Shown here piece after piece: positions 1 to 11,793 of a stretch of DNA of 64,000 nucleotides. This stretch comes from Lasiosphaeris hirsuta (taxonomy: Eukaryota > Ascomycota > Sordariomycetes > Sordariales > Lasiosphaeriaceae), in assembly GCA_030549175.1 (NCBI GenBank), contig JAUKUA010000002.1:4154001-4218000 (forward strand), written 5' to 3'. Under the pieces are notes generated by a model that was not told the DNA's origin, ran no database searches, and was given only the letters and a program-made list of their open reading frames with translations. Position 1 is the stretch's first letter, and each line of letters begins with the position of its first letter. The translations under genes and the position numbers were made by a program.

Positions 1-1297
1 GTCCCAACGCTCGGGCATGCACTCAATCAGAGAGATTAGCAGAGCTCTCGCAGGGCAACCAGCGCAACTAGAGAGGCCAGAAACCGAGTAAAGAAGTGGC
101 CCGATGTCCTCTGTCCCGTGTGGGACTTCCTCAATGGAGCTGGGGTGACATTGCCCTCGTCTCAGGTTCCCCCCATGCCGACTCTGCTATGCGACAGGCC
201 AACCCGCTCTGCCGCAGTCCGAGATCCCAAGCAAGCACCACAAGCTCCCCCTCACTCCTCCTCACCACCCCCCCCCCCTTGCTCCCATCATGGATTTGGA
301 TCACGGTCGGGGGGGTCCAAATTTGGCAAAGCTGCACGAGCTGGCACCCACATCGGCTCTTCTCGAAGCATTCTTAAAGAGGACGCCATCAGCCCTGCTA
401 ATTAGCGAATTCACACATTCCGCACCTGCTGCTCTGTCTTTAGTGTTTTGGCCCTGTATTACGTCCTGCGGTCTCTTTTCTCCAGATTGACGCAGCGCAC
501 GCAGTAGCCGAACCCAATCCGCATCCTCGCACACCAGAGCCAGCTGGCACTCACGCCCATCGGGGGCTCAGGGGCTTCGGGCTTCGCGATCAACAAGGGG
601 GAGACACAAACGTCGGCCAAGCGGGACTCGGACTCTGACAAAAACAAAGCAACGAAAAAATGGCACGCGACGTTCCGGTCCTGGGTTGACGAAGTCTTCG
701 TCTGTCTAGCTGTTCCCCAAGCTTTGCATTCCACCCGGCGTGCCTCCAAAGCAACAGACGGCAGAGTTTCTCCTTCGCAGCTAGTCTTGCCGTCTCTACC
801 CTCCAAACAGAGCTAGGGGTCGAACAGGGCCAAAGTCAAACAGGCCCATTCCCTGCCCAACAACATTGAACGAAAACAAACCGGCGGCAGCGAGGCCGAT
901 TTCTGCCATCCCGACTACCGGCCTGGCTCTCCGAGGAGGAGTCGGCTCCAGAATTGGGACCAAGCCGCCGGGGCAGACACGGTTGCTTACGCGCTGCGAC
1001 CACCGACCACCGACCAGCAACCTTCTCTCACTCCGTATCTCCCGTCGCCTCCCAGGTCTTGTGTCCCGTGTCCCGCGTCCGGCACCCACGCAGTCACGAT
1101 TGGGACTGGGCTGCATCTTGGGACTGCTGCATCTGGCGCGGTCCGCAGGCCATCGTGGCCAATCGCGACGGAAGCCGGCGATCGATCGTGATCGTGGGCG
1201 ACAGCCTGAGAAGGCAGAGGACTTGAGGACTTGAAGACGAGTTTGATTTGATTCCGCGGCTTTCGCGGATCTCGGATAAGATAAACCACGATAAACC
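1..1297. other. Upstream intergenic region
   Basis: No coding region is supported. The open frames here are short, overlap on both strands and have no recognisable domains. The sequence is pyrimidine-rich towards 1300, as expected for the promoter and leader of the folliculin-like gene that starts near 1298. I see no RNA gene. Confidence 0.5.
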
Positions 1298-3535
1298 ATG
1301 ACGTCGATTGTAAGTTGAACCCCCCGTTCCCGCCTGCCCCCCCCCCGTGCCTGCGCGCTGCAACGAGCTGCAACAATGAATGGCCAAGATGGTCTGGGCC
1401 AGCCCGTCAATCGGCCACTTGCTACTGCTTTTGCGCTGTGCGCTTTCCCCCATCCCGCGCCTTCACGCCTCACACGTCCCAGCAATGCAACCCAACGCAC
1501 TCACCGCCGTTGACCCCTCGTCGCTCCTCTCTCCCCTTTGGCTGCTTTTTCCTCAACCCCCCACGCTGGTTGCTGCTCCAGACCACTCCCAGCCCAGCGT
1601 CCTTTGAGCGCCCTCGGGGCTCCAATGGCTCCTACTCAGCGCTCGGCATCACCCAACAGTCGTGTGTTCCGGTTAGTCCGCGGCGCTACGATAGACTTTC
1701 AGTGCTGAAGTCAGCTCAGCCCAGCCCAGCCCAGCCCAGCCCGGCCCAGCCGCTCTCCACGTGCTCGTGTTTCATTGATATTACCTATCTGAGATGGCCC
1801 TGGCGCGACTGCTCGCCGTCAGACTCAGTCATAGACACAAACACTCTTGCCGCTCTGCGCTTTCTCGTCCCTTTTGCCATTTTCTGCATCCGCCGCAACC
1901 TGGAAGTTGCTGGGCCCTGCGATTATGGCTACCATATCTGAGCTCTTCCATCCCGTCGCTGGCCGTTATCATCGTCGCGCAACACCCCCTAAAGCGGCTC
2001 GATGCTCTCACCCGTCTGACACGTCCAGGGCTGGCGCGTCCGACGCTGCCTTAGACAGAGCCATGCTAATGACCCATTTTCAGCTGTGTCTCGCCCACTA
2101 CTGTGATCTCCACGGACCCACGCCCTTGATGGTGACTGAGGGTCTTCCTGTCCCCTGCAGCACCTGCTACGATGATGAGTTGCGCGGCTATCCCTCCGTC
2201 ACGACCGACCGCCCGCGCACCAGTGCCCAGGCTTCCGCAGACTCGGGCCAGGCCGCGACTGCCATCACCGAAGCTCTCCGCCGCCTTGACTTCACGGGCA
2301 CGCCTCGGAGCTCCTCGGTTCCCGCCTCGGAGCAGGAAGCCCAGACCTATCGCGCCGCCCTGCGCCGAGCCGCAAAAGCCTCTACAAACTCGGGTTCAGC
2401 AGTCGAGACGCCCCCCCAGAGCCCCCGTCTCCCTCAGGGGTCCGGACTGCAGTCTCAGAAGCCACGCCACGAATTTCGCAGAACTTATGATGAATACGTC
2501 ACTCGGCGCGCGGGGCCCTGCGAGAACTGCGCCCTGACGCTACCGAGGCGCCAAGAGAGCGACAAGGAAGTGGGGGCCGACGCCCGACCCGAGCGCGGGC
2601 CTACCCTTCGGACCAGGGCTCCATGCGCCCGCGTCTTTGCCGGCATGGAAAGGCCGTCGCCGTCTTCATCCCAGACTTCATCCTCGACCGCGTCTGAGGA
2701 TGAGTCAACCGGATCGCGCCAGTCGCACCGCCGCACAGGTACCACCGCATCTGTGGCGTCGCGATCCAGCAAAAATTCGTCAGCCGCCGAAGGCGCGCAT
2801 ACTCACTATCTTGACTACACATCTACCCACGAGCCCGTCGGGCCCTCCTCCTTCTCCATTGTCCGCGCATCATGCTTGCGCACTCTCTCCCTTGAGACCC
2901 TGCCCCGGGCACCAGCAACCGCCCCACCCTCGTCGGGGAGCTCTGTTCCCACCCCCACCGCCTCCCCCATCACCCCGGCCTTCGTCACCACTCACAGCGT
3001 CGGCTCTGCCGCCTCGGGCGGCCCCATTTTCTTCGGCGACCCCGCCGCGGGCTACACCACCGCGTACATCTTCCGCATCCCCGACATCCACGCCCGCGGC
3101 CACAAGCGCGTCTACGCCTTCCTCGCCCTCAGCACCCACCGCGAGCGCCTCGCCATGAAGGCCTTTGCCTTCGTCGCCGCCGCGTTCCGGGACATGGCCG
3201 CGTGGATACAGCTCCTCGCCGAGGCCGAGGCCGAGCGCCTGCTGGCGGAGGCGTCAGGGTCGGCGGGTAGCAGCCCAATCATCGCTGGGCCGGGGTACGG
3301 CAGTTTCCAGACGGACCAGCCGCCACCGGCTGTCTCGGTCGGGAGCGGGAGTAGCTTCTTGATGGGGGGCGCCGGGGGTTTGTCGAGGAGAATGGGGGGT
3401 GGGTTTGGAGGGTCGGGGGTTGCGCTCAAGCCGAGGGGGTTGGCGGAGCTGGTAGGATTGCCCGACTTTTTTATCGAGTTGCACACGAGGTTCGTGAGGT
3501 TGCTGCTGGAGCTGGGGATTGTGCTTGGGTCTTGA
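1298..3535 (+). CDS. lst7: Folliculin-like protein Lst7 (TORC1/GATA permease regulator)
   Basis: Fungal Lst7 is the folliculin homologue. With Lst4 it forms a GAP complex for Rag GTPases at the vacuole and signals amino acids to TORC1. The long exon opens with LAHYCDLHGPTPLMVTEG, the hallmark of the folliculin N-terminal longin domain, followed by a CxxC-like pair (VPCSTC). A second conserved block around 3040-3230 (YIFRIPDIHARGHKRVY, then ALSTHRERLAMKAF) closes the domain. The middle is Ser/Pro/Thr-rich and looks disordered. My preferred model is a 12-nt first exon, 1298-1309 (MTSI), an intron 1310-2083 (donor GTAAGT, branch GCTAAT, acceptor TTTTCAG), then exon 2084-3535. This gives 487 aa and puts the LAHYCD block four residues from Met, as in the family. 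A continuous frame also runs upstream from Met codons at 1925 and 2063, so the start is uncertain while the family call is strong. Confidence 0.8.
1712..1750 (+). repeat. CAGCC pentanucleotide microsatellite
   Basis: About seven imperfect tandem copies of CAGCC/CGGCC lie inside the proposed first intron of the folliculin-like gene. It is a simple repeat with no further function visible. Confidence 0.8.
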
Positions 3536-4843
3536 GTATGGCCGCCGGCTAGGTTGGCCCACACTCTCGACGCGGGAGGACCTGGTGAACTTTTGTCTCC
3601 GAGGGGATGGCGACAATGCGGAATGAGGTAATGATTGCGGGGCTAAGAGAGGGGGGAACTATCTATTTTGAGGCTGCGAGCCCGCTGGGGCGGCGGCCGG
3701 CGGCATAACATCACCACCCGAAAGAGACGGACATTGCGCATTTTGTTTTAGATGGAGCCACCGGTTGGGTTGGGAGAAGGGGTTGGGATAGAAAGGGGGG
3801 GCATTAGGATCCGGACTTGGATAAACATGGCATGGGGCGGGGCTTGGGTACACATTCGTGCGGTTATGGGATAGATGGGGTTGGTGTTGGGTTATCACAT
3901 ATCACATACGAACGCCAACGGGTAACATAGAAGAGACGGGACGGGGGTTTGAAGGCTTGGATCGCTTTTTCTTTCTGGCGGTGTAAAGGGAATGGCATTT
4001 CTTGCGTGTGGGTTTTGCGTTCTGATGGGAGCGGAGGATATACCCTTTAAAGTACTTTACATATCCTTGCCACGTCGTTCGTTGCTTGTGTTTGGCAATG
4101 AGAATGGATTTATCAGCGAAGACGGGGACAAGCCTGGACGGTGTGCATGTGGGTTAGCGCAAGAGCCGCAGTGATGGTGTGTATGTGATATATCGATGGT
4201 TTGAAGAATGTCTATGTATATTCCAGGTTCCGTAAACTGGGACGAGTCGCGATCTGTATTATGAGTAAATAAATGGTCTCTAAACAGCATCATCGTCCTA
4301 CAACATCTGATCATTGGAGCGGTACCAGGTATGCGGTTTTCTGTCTGTTTGTCAGCTCGGGACATTTGTGGCTTCCAGAACACCAGACTCGCTTGCTTCA
4401 ATACAGAAACATATTTGAAGCCACCGAGGGCCTCGCTAGACCCCCGAATAACTATTTCGCTTGGCAAGCTAGGTTCTCAGTTGATCTAGGACCTCGAAAT
4501 TGCGAATGAAGAAACCAGGCTGGAGTGTATGTTTTCCAAGCCGACGGGTACCCGCGTCAACGTCACAGCGGTCGCAGAAAGAGTATGCTTATGGAATACA
4601 TGGCTTCCATCATCCCAGGGCGAATCTAGAAAGAAAACGATGATGATGATGCAGCCTTCTATGGCGAATACTGTACATTGGTATGTTCGCTCGGCCAACG
4701 AACACAGGCCATCAATCTGGCTTCCTTTCGCTCCAATGATTCACGACCTTTCGTGCTGCCTGCCACCACCACCCCCAAAAAGGCGAAGGTCTCGCGCAAA
4801 ACACCGGTTCGCACAACCAACACCGTAAACACCACCCCCTTGT
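3536..4843. other. Convergent 3' intergenic region
   Basis: The folliculin-like gene (+) and rpt3 (-) converge here. I find no supported gene. The sequence is mixed, with G-rich stretches around 3660-3900 and AT-richer sequence around 4170-4300, consistent with two facing 3' UTRs and terminators. Confidence 0.5.
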
Positions 4844-6225
4844 CTACTTGTAAAAGTCAAACTTGTTCTCATCGGTGGACCCCTTGACCTGGCTGCTGTA
4901 AGCATCCTCCAGATCAACCTGAATAATGTTGTATCTGTTTTTGCGCACTGCCCGGAGACCAGCCTCCTGCATGATAGCGGCAATAACGGCACCGCTGAGA
5001 GGGTCGTTGCGAACGATCAAGCTGTCGAGATCGACTTCAGGGGCAAGGCTCATCTTGCTGGCAATGGTGCTGAAGATGAGGCGGCGCTCACGGCGGTCGC
5101 GCAGGTTAGGGAACTCAATCTTGCGATCGAGACGTCCCGGACGTAACAGGGCTGGGTCGAGGGTATCGGCGCGGTTCGTCGCCATGATGACCTTGACGTT
5201 GGCCGTCTGGTCGAAACCGTCCATCTGGTTGAGAAGCTCGAGTAGAATACGCTGCACTTCACGATCGGCACCTGTCTGCGCGTCGAAACGCTTGGTCGCG
5301 ATGGCGTCAATCTCATCGATGAAAATGATGGCGGGCGCGTTCTCTCGGGCCATCCGGAACACGTCGCGCACCATGCGCGGGCCCTCGCCGAGATACTTTT
5401 GCACAAACTCGGATCCGACGACACGGATGAAATTTGCCGTTGTCGAGTTTGCGACAGCCTTGACCAACATGGTCTTGCCGGTACCGGGAGGACCGTAGAG
5501 GAGCACGCCGCGCGGGGGGTCGATACCAATCTGCTTGTAGAGATCAAAGTGCGTCAAGGGTAGCTCGACAGCCTCGCGGATCTCCTGCTTCTGCATATCT
5601 AACCCACCAACATCGGCGTAGGTAACGTCGGGCTTCTCATCGGCACCGAGCATGGCAATCGAGGAGTCGGCCTCAGGGGGGAGAATATCGACGAGCGCAT
5701 TGGAGTGACGGTGGAGAGCGACGGATGACGAGGGCTTCAGCAACTCGCGGTCCAAAGTAGAGAGGATGCGCACGACGTAGTTGGATCCGGTGCTTGATTG
5801 TACAATGCCGGTGCTTGGGATTGTGTTAGATGGAGAGTTCGGACTCGGAGGAGTGATGGGGGACTCACTTCTGGTCGATAGCCTCCATAAACTGGCCGAT
5901 GACAAGCGGAACACTCTGAATCCGCTTGATTTCTTCTTGTGCTCGGACTAGCTCGCGCTTCAAGCTCCTAGGAAAGGGTTAGTGGGAAGCAGAGTTAGTC
6001 TGGATTTCGGGGGGGGGGGGGCGTGTACCTCTGCTCATCCTTGATGTACTCTTCTTGCAGCTGGATGTACTCCAGCTGACGCTGCAGCCTCTTGAGGGCA
6101 GAATATTCATCGCCGCCTTCTGTTGACACGCCCTCGAAGTTTTCGATGTTGGGGATGGTGGACGGGACGCCCTTCTTGAAATGTTGGGCGTGGCTGACGG
6201 GGCTCTCGACTAGGACGTCGCCCAT
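4844..6225 (-). CDS. rpt3: 26S proteasome regulatory AAA-ATPase Rpt3
   Basis: Rpt3 is one of six ATPases of the 19S base ring; it unfolds substrates and opens the 20S gate. There are three exons on the minus strand: 6225-6029, 5967-5869 and 5813-4844, giving 421 aa, close to yeast Rpt3 (428). Introns 6028-5968 and 5868-5814 have GTACAC/CTAG and GTGAGT/CAAG borders and restore the conserved DEQRSLKREL and AIDQNTGIVQSS junctions. Visible elements: N-terminal coiled coil (about residues 35-75), OB region, Walker A GPPGTGKT near 204, Walker B IIFIDEID near 259, second region of homology with [19 protein letters not shown]. The C-terminus FDFYK is a HbYX motif that docks into the 20S alpha ring. 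Intron 1 holds a long C run (G run on the plus strand). It is single-copy and diverges from the transposon-bounded block downstream. Confidence 0.97.
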
Positions 6226-6662
6226 CTTGAAGGTTGGGGTGGTGCGATTAACGTGTATTCGGGATTGACGCTGGTGCTAGTATTGATGCGAGCGCGACCT
6301 GCGGTGTCAATAGAGCTGGCGGCGGGGATGGACAATCGTGGTTGTGAGGTTTGATGTTGAAGTTGGAAAGGCGTTCGGTGATGTTCTGCGGCAGCTTTCG
6401 CTTCGTGGCGCGTGCGGTTGCTGCTTGGCGCTAGCTTGGAGTGGGCTCTCGTCATCCGCTTGGAGCCTGAGCGCCTCGTCCCCCTTGGACCCCGGAGTGC
6501 GCCATGATTGGCCCGCATTTCAGGTGGCTAGCAGCTGAGGCTAGCAACCCAGCTGCTAGTTACACTGTACCCTTCAGGTTAACTAGCAAGCGAGTTGGAG
6601 GTCTTGGGCCTTAGCTTGCGGCTTCCCGATCCGCTACGCAGCTAGACTACCTGATTGTGGTA
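6226..6662. promoter_or_regulatory. rpt3 promoter region up to the TIR element
   Basis: About 440 bp separate the rpt3 start codon from the TA dinucleotide at 6661-6662 that abuts the left terminal inverted repeat. No gene is visible. The part next to 6225 must hold the rpt3 leader and promoter. Repeated CTAGC/GCTAG motifs occur between 6530 and 6650 without an obvious function. Confidence 0.4.
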
Positions 6663-6815
6663 CAGTAGAAGGCGAAATAGGTGTCGCTGAATGTTTAGTT
6701 AACTTTTTTGGGCAGCCCTATCGCTACTGTGGCTTTGCGGGTCACACCTGTAGCGGGGAGGTACTGAGGGAGTAATGCCTAACAGAGCCAGAACTGGCTG
6801 CTTACTGGCGCCCCA
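6663..6815 (+). repeat. Left long terminal inverted repeat
   Basis: The first 46-47 bp pair with 14971-14926 on the opposite strand with about five differences and one single-base gap. Weaker similarity continues to about 6815, so the inverted repeat is roughly 150 bp long. A TA at 6661-6662 flanks it. Confidence 0.75.
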
Positions 6816-7327
6816 CTGCTGACTCATTCAAAAGACCTTACCCCCCGTCCTCGCCGTGGTCTTGGCGGGCTCTTCGCCGACGCAAGCCGCGGGCAGCTTG
6901 AGCCCCAGCGAATCTTCTAGCACTGCGCAGCATTTTTGCCCCGGAAAACGCGTAAGTCCACTTCGTTTCAACACCTTGCATTCCTTCCACGAACTTGGTA
7001 TCTACAGTACTGCGCTTGCTTCCAAGTACATTTCTACTGTTTCTCTTCAAAGAGGTATCCGTAAAGCAAGTGATTTCAAGGGCAGCTTTTGAAGCAATTT
7101 TATTCGGCCGATTGCGCCCCAATGAGGATGTCCTTGAAAGGAATGCCTGCGAATGGCAGCGCCACGGTGTCTCGAAAACTCCCGTTGGCGCCAGAGCCAG
7201 CCACGTCAATGTCCTTAGGCATCAACTTCGCGACAACCGTTCGGAAAGCATGACGTCAACTTTACCTGTCTATCCTTCACGCAGCATCAAGCGACTTTGT
7301 TCCTCGCCGATAGCGCCTACAAAGGCC
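6816..7327. promoter_or_regulatory. Upstream region of the NLR-type gene
   Basis: These 500 bp between the left inverted repeat and the proposed NLR start contain no recognisable domain. An open frame in phase with the NLR first exon extends back to about 6995, so a start at 7250 or earlier cannot be excluded. The region presumably carries the NLR promoter. Confidence 0.35.
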
Positions 7328-10300
7328 ATGGCTGGCAGCTTATTTTGCACGGCGTGGTGGAAGCGGTTTAGGCGCGAGAAAGGAAGCCAGGAAGGGTCAG
7401 GGGCACAGAATGACTCGCCAGCGTCTAGCTCCGTCGTACGAACAAATCCAGCAAAAGGTGCGGAAAGCGGAGACCCCTTATGTTCCCAACTGACGAGCTC
7501 TATTCCACGCCCTCTCAGATCAAGCCGCTCCGCCGGTCATGACAGCTCCTCTGATCACGGCAGCCCCTCCGAGAACGACGGCCCCTTCGATCCCGCAAGC
7601 GACAGCAAATAACTCCACCCTCCTTGATCCAGCACTGCTGCTTACACTTTCGAGTACAACACCGCGCGCCCCTCTGAGCGAACTTGGTCATAGGGTTGAA
7701 GAGACACGCCAGGAAGCAATAAACGGCGGACCGGCAGGCGGACGGGACAGAGCACACGATGCTACCAAGGTAGAAAAGATGCCGCCGAAAGGCGGTAAGA
7801 CGTTTCGCCTCCGCGGGGTGCCTCTGCACTGGAGCACTGGAGACGTACGATCCTTTCTAGAAGATCACTATCGCTTGGCTGCCCCTATCGTCAAGTCCCT
7901 TGCTCCTGAGATCGACGCTAAGTCCAGCACTGCCACGGTCGCCTTTGGGAACGTCGCGTTGCCCGGTCCGACGCGGCGCATCCTGCTACCGGAGCCGCCC
8001 GAGGATCGGCCCTCCCGTGACCAGTACGTAATACTTGATGATAACTTTTACGGTATTACGACCCTCTTTGCTCCACCTCCGGAGGACCATAAGGTCGACG
8101 TCGTCGCGATATCCGGCCTTGGCGGACACGCTTTCGGATCCTTTAAAGAGAGGGACGAGAACTACATGTGGCTGCGAGACGCCTTGCCGTTCGACCTCAC
8201 CAGGGATGATACCGATCGTCCGATAGCCCGGGTAATGATTTACGGTTACGAGTCGGCCGTCGCACAGAGCAGGAGTATACAGAACTTATCGGACCTCGCA
8301 TCATCGTTTTACAATAGCATACGGGCACTAGCAAATGCTTCCACCGTCAGACCCATCATCTTAGTCGCCCACAGCTTAGGAGGCTTAATCATTAAGCAGG
8401 TAGGTCTTTTCCATCACTATACACTTGCATTTATAGGATTCTAATATATTGAGCGAGCAGACTATAATGGCACTTTCAAAGTCGAAAAAGGAGGACGACC
8501 GCCAGCTTACTAAAGCAGTTTACGGAATCGTGTTCTTTGGTGTTCCGCATGACGGCATGGATACTAGCTCGCTGATCCCGATGGTCGGAGATAGTCCGAA
8601 CCGCCCCCTCGTCGATTCCCTCAGCCACATCAACTCGCTGATCCTCAACATCCAGCAGCAAGAATTCCACACGGCGCTGGGGAGCGAGGGCGACTCGGAG
8701 ATTGTCTGCTTCTACGAGACGGTCGAGTCACCAACGGCTGTCCAAGGCGTAGATGGCAAGTGGTCAATGACCGGGCCCCCTATTACCCTCGTCACTAAGT
8801 CCTCTGCGACACATTGCCGTCCGTGGGAAAATGGCCCTGAGCATGTGTGTGCCGTCGCCCGTACCCACTCAGATATGGTTAAATTCGGACCGCAAGACCA
8901 CGAATACGATAAAGTTCGCGAGAGGCTAAAGGGCCTTGCCAAACGGGCGTCAGTAGCACAGCGTCGAATTCAAGGTTCGAACGTAAAGTGTACGTAATAC
9001 ATACTGCTAAGGATAGCTGGTGATACTAATAAAAGGGTTTAGTCCTTGTCCCGTATAACTGTAATCTAGATTTCGTTGGGCGGTCCGAAATTTTGAAGAG
9101 CCTTGAACAGCAACTAGGCCATAGCCGGCGCCAGGGAGCTATTAAGCCGCGGCCTAGAGTAGCATTACATGGCTTGGGCGGTATTGGGTAGGTCTCCCGT
9201 TGCTACAGAACTACTGCCTTATCTAACTAGCTATAGCAAAACCCAGATTGCCCTAGCCTACGTATATCGGCTTCGAGAGACGTGCCCAGAGGTGTCTGTC
9301 TTTTGGGTTCACGCCAGCAGTGCTGAACGGTTCCGTCAGTCATACGCCTCCATCGCACAAGAATGCCAGGTCCCTAGCTATGATGATCCCAAGATGGATA
9401 TGCTACTCATAGTAAAGAAGTGGCTGGAGAGAAAAGATTGCGGCAAATGGCTTATGGTCATCGATAACGCCGATGATACACAGGTCTTTTTCAGTCAGCC
9501 AGCGGAGCCTACAAATACTGGCATATCCAACCCTGACAGCAACCTTGCACGCTACCTTCCCGAATGCGCCCACGGCGTTATCCTTACTACAACTAGGAAC
9601 AAGCAGACAGGCTCAAGGCTGACCTATGGGAAAGGTTTTATAGATGTTGGGAGGATGGACGAGGACGAGTCGGATCAGTTACTCCGTGCAGCGCTTAACG
9701 GAGTCAGCACTACCTCGGTGGAACTGTCGGCGCTTTCTTCTCGGCTGGAGTATCTGCCGTTGGCACTAGTCCAGGCAACGGCATTTATGCAAGAGAACAC
9801 CATATCAGTTGGTGATTATCTTCAGCTCTTGAACAAAAGCGACCAGAACCTTGTGGACCTTCTGAGCGGGGAGTTCGAGACAGTTGGGAGAGACTCCGGG
9901 ACTCCTCGTGCCGTGGCAGAGACATGGATCCTTTCATTTGAGCAGATTCAGCAACAGGATGCCTTTACAGGCGAAATTCTGTCGCTCATGAGTCTCTTTG
10001 ACCGACAAGCTATTCCATCGAAATTTCTCTACAACAAACTGCAGCAGGGAGGAGAGCCAACGACAGAAATACAGCTTACAAAGGCTTTGGGAGTTTTGAA
10101 AGCATTTTCTTTCGTTACCGAGGACAAAGACCACAAATTAGATATGCACCGGCTCGTGCAGCTCGTCACCCGGAAGTGGCTCGTTAACAAGGGCACAATG
10201 CAGCGATTCACAGGACAGGCGCTATTAGCGGTATCACAGGCGTACCCGTACGGCAACTATGAGAATCGCACAGTATGCGGAGCATACCTTCCACACGCGT

Positions 10301-11793
10301 ATGCTGTGTTAGAGTCTGGCGACACCGGGTTAAAGGATGAAAGGGCAGCAAGAGCATCGCTTCTCCATTGCGTTGCTGGGTTCTTCTCTTATCAAGGCCG
10401 ATGGAAAGATGCAGAGAAGTTCCAGTTTAAGGCTGTAAAGTGGCGAAAAGAGGTGCTAGGTGATAAGCATCCCTCCACGCTGAGCAGCATAGCCAATCTC
10501 GCATCGACGTACCGGAACCAAGGCCGATGGAAGGAGGCCGAAACGCTCGAGGTCCAGGTGATGGAGATGAGGAAGAAGGTACTGGGCGACGAGCATCCCT
10601 CCACGCTGACCAGCATGAACAACCTCGCATCAACGTACTGGAACCAAGGCCGATGGAAGGAGGCCGAAACGCTCGAGGTCCAGGTGATGGAGATGTACAA
10701 GAAAGTACTGGGCGACGAGCATCCCGACACGCTGACCAGCATAGCCAATCTCGCATCGACGTACCGGAACCAAGGCCGATGGAAGGAGGCCGAAACGCTC
10801 GAGGTCCAGGTGATGGAGATGAGGAAGAAGGTACTGGGCGACGAGCATCCCTCCACGCTGACCAGCATGAACAACCTCGCATCAACGTACTGGAACCAAG
10901 GCCGATGGAAGGAGGCCGAAACGCTCGAGGTCCAGGTGATGGAGATGTACAAGAAAGTACTGGGCGACGAGCATCCCGACACGCTGACCAGCATAGCCAA
11001 TCTCGCATCGACGTACCGGAACCAAGGCCGATGGAAGGAGGCCGAAACGCTCGAGGTCCAGGTGATGGAGATGTACAAGAAGGTACTGGGCGACGAGCAT
11101 CCCGACACGCTGAGCAGCATAGCCAACCTCGCATCAACGTACCGGAACCAAGGCCGATGGAAGGAGGCCGAAACGCTCGAGGTCCAGGTGATGGAGATGA
11201 GGAAGAAGGTACTGGGCGACGAGCATCCCGACACGCTGACCAGCATGAACAACCTCGCATCAACGTACTGGAACCAAGGCCGATGGAAGGAGGCCGAAAC
11301 GCTCGAGGTCCAGGTGATGGAGATGTACAAGAAAGTACTGGGCGACGAGCATCCCTCCACGCTGACCAGCATAGCCAATCTCGCATCGACGTACTGGAAC
11401 CAAGGCCGATGGAAGGAGGCCGAAACGCTCGAGGTCCAGGTGATGGAGATGTACAAGAAGGTACTGGGCGACGAGCATCCCTCCACGCTGACCAGCATAG
11501 CCAATCTCGCATCGACGTACCGGAACCAAGGCCGATGGAAGGAGGCCGAAACGCTCCAGGTCCAGGTGATGGAGATGAGGAAGAAGGTACTGGGCGACGA
11601 GCATCCCGACACGCTGACCAGCATGAACAACCTCGCCTATACTTGGAAAAGCCAGGGCCAAGGCCGTTTTGATGATGCTCTGACATTACTACAAAATTGC
11701 CTTCATCTTCAGCAGCAAATACTTGGCCCAGATCACCCTAATACCATCTCTACTCGTTCTACCCTAGCAAGCTGGGCTAAGGAAGTGATATAA
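7328..11793 (+). CDS. NLR-type STAND protein: alpha/beta hydrolase - NB-ARC - TPR
   Basis: This is a fungal NOD-like receptor of the kind linked to heterokaryon incompatibility and non-self recognition. My exon model is 7328-7457, 7519-8399, 8461-8989, 9043-9187 and 9237-11793 (1413 aa), with consensus introns of 49-61 bp that keep frame throughout. After a charged, Ser-rich head comes a conserved fungal lead-in (FRLRGVPLHWSTGDVRSF) and a SesB/PGAP1-like hydrolase: oxyanion stretch ISGLGGHAFGSF, nucleophile elbow AHSLGG (Ser about 329), FFGVPHDGM. The linker FLVPYNCN...FVGR leads into NB-ARC with P-loop GLGGIGKT (about 556-563, split by intron 9188-9236), Walker B LMVIDNADD, ILTTTRN and LPLALVQATAF. 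The C-terminus has eleven 42-aa TPRs of the kinesin-light-chain type; nine are almost identical. The frame is intact although its neighbours are mutated. The start is uncertain: Met codons at 7250, 7539 and 7779 are alternatives. The ligand is unknown; the hydrolase is presumably the effector domain. Confidence 0.85.
10516..11649 (+). repeat. Nine near-identical 126-bp TPR-coding tandem repeats
   Basis: Nine units begin at 10516, 10642, 10768, 10894, 11020, 11146, 11272, 11398 and 11524. Each encodes a 42-residue TPR starting NQGRWKEAETLEVQVMEM. Variation is confined to a few sites: R or Y before KK, S or D in HPxTL, T or S before S, MN or IA before NLAST, and R or W at the end. Units 1-2 (10516-10767) and 3-4 (10768-11019) look identical base for base, so a 252-bp block is perfectly duplicated. 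Degenerate TPRs flank the array on both sides. Confidence 0.95.

Noticed and set aside
796..1500. 234-codon minus-strand frame
   Set aside because: Low-complexity Arg/Ala/Gly composition in GC-rich promoter-type sequence, with equal-length frames opposite. No domain and no splice logic.
4926..5498. 190-codon frame on the plus strand opposite rpt3
   Set aside because: Antisense shadow of the strongly conserved Rpt3 ATPase exon; Arg/Ser-rich with no domain.
10392..11686. Several long open frames on both strands across the TPR repeats (up to about 420 codons)
   Set aside because: The 126-bp period is a multiple of three, so a stop-free unit is open along the whole array in any frame that lacks a stop. 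The sense frame has TPR logic and continues into NB-ARC; the others are repeated shadow peptides.
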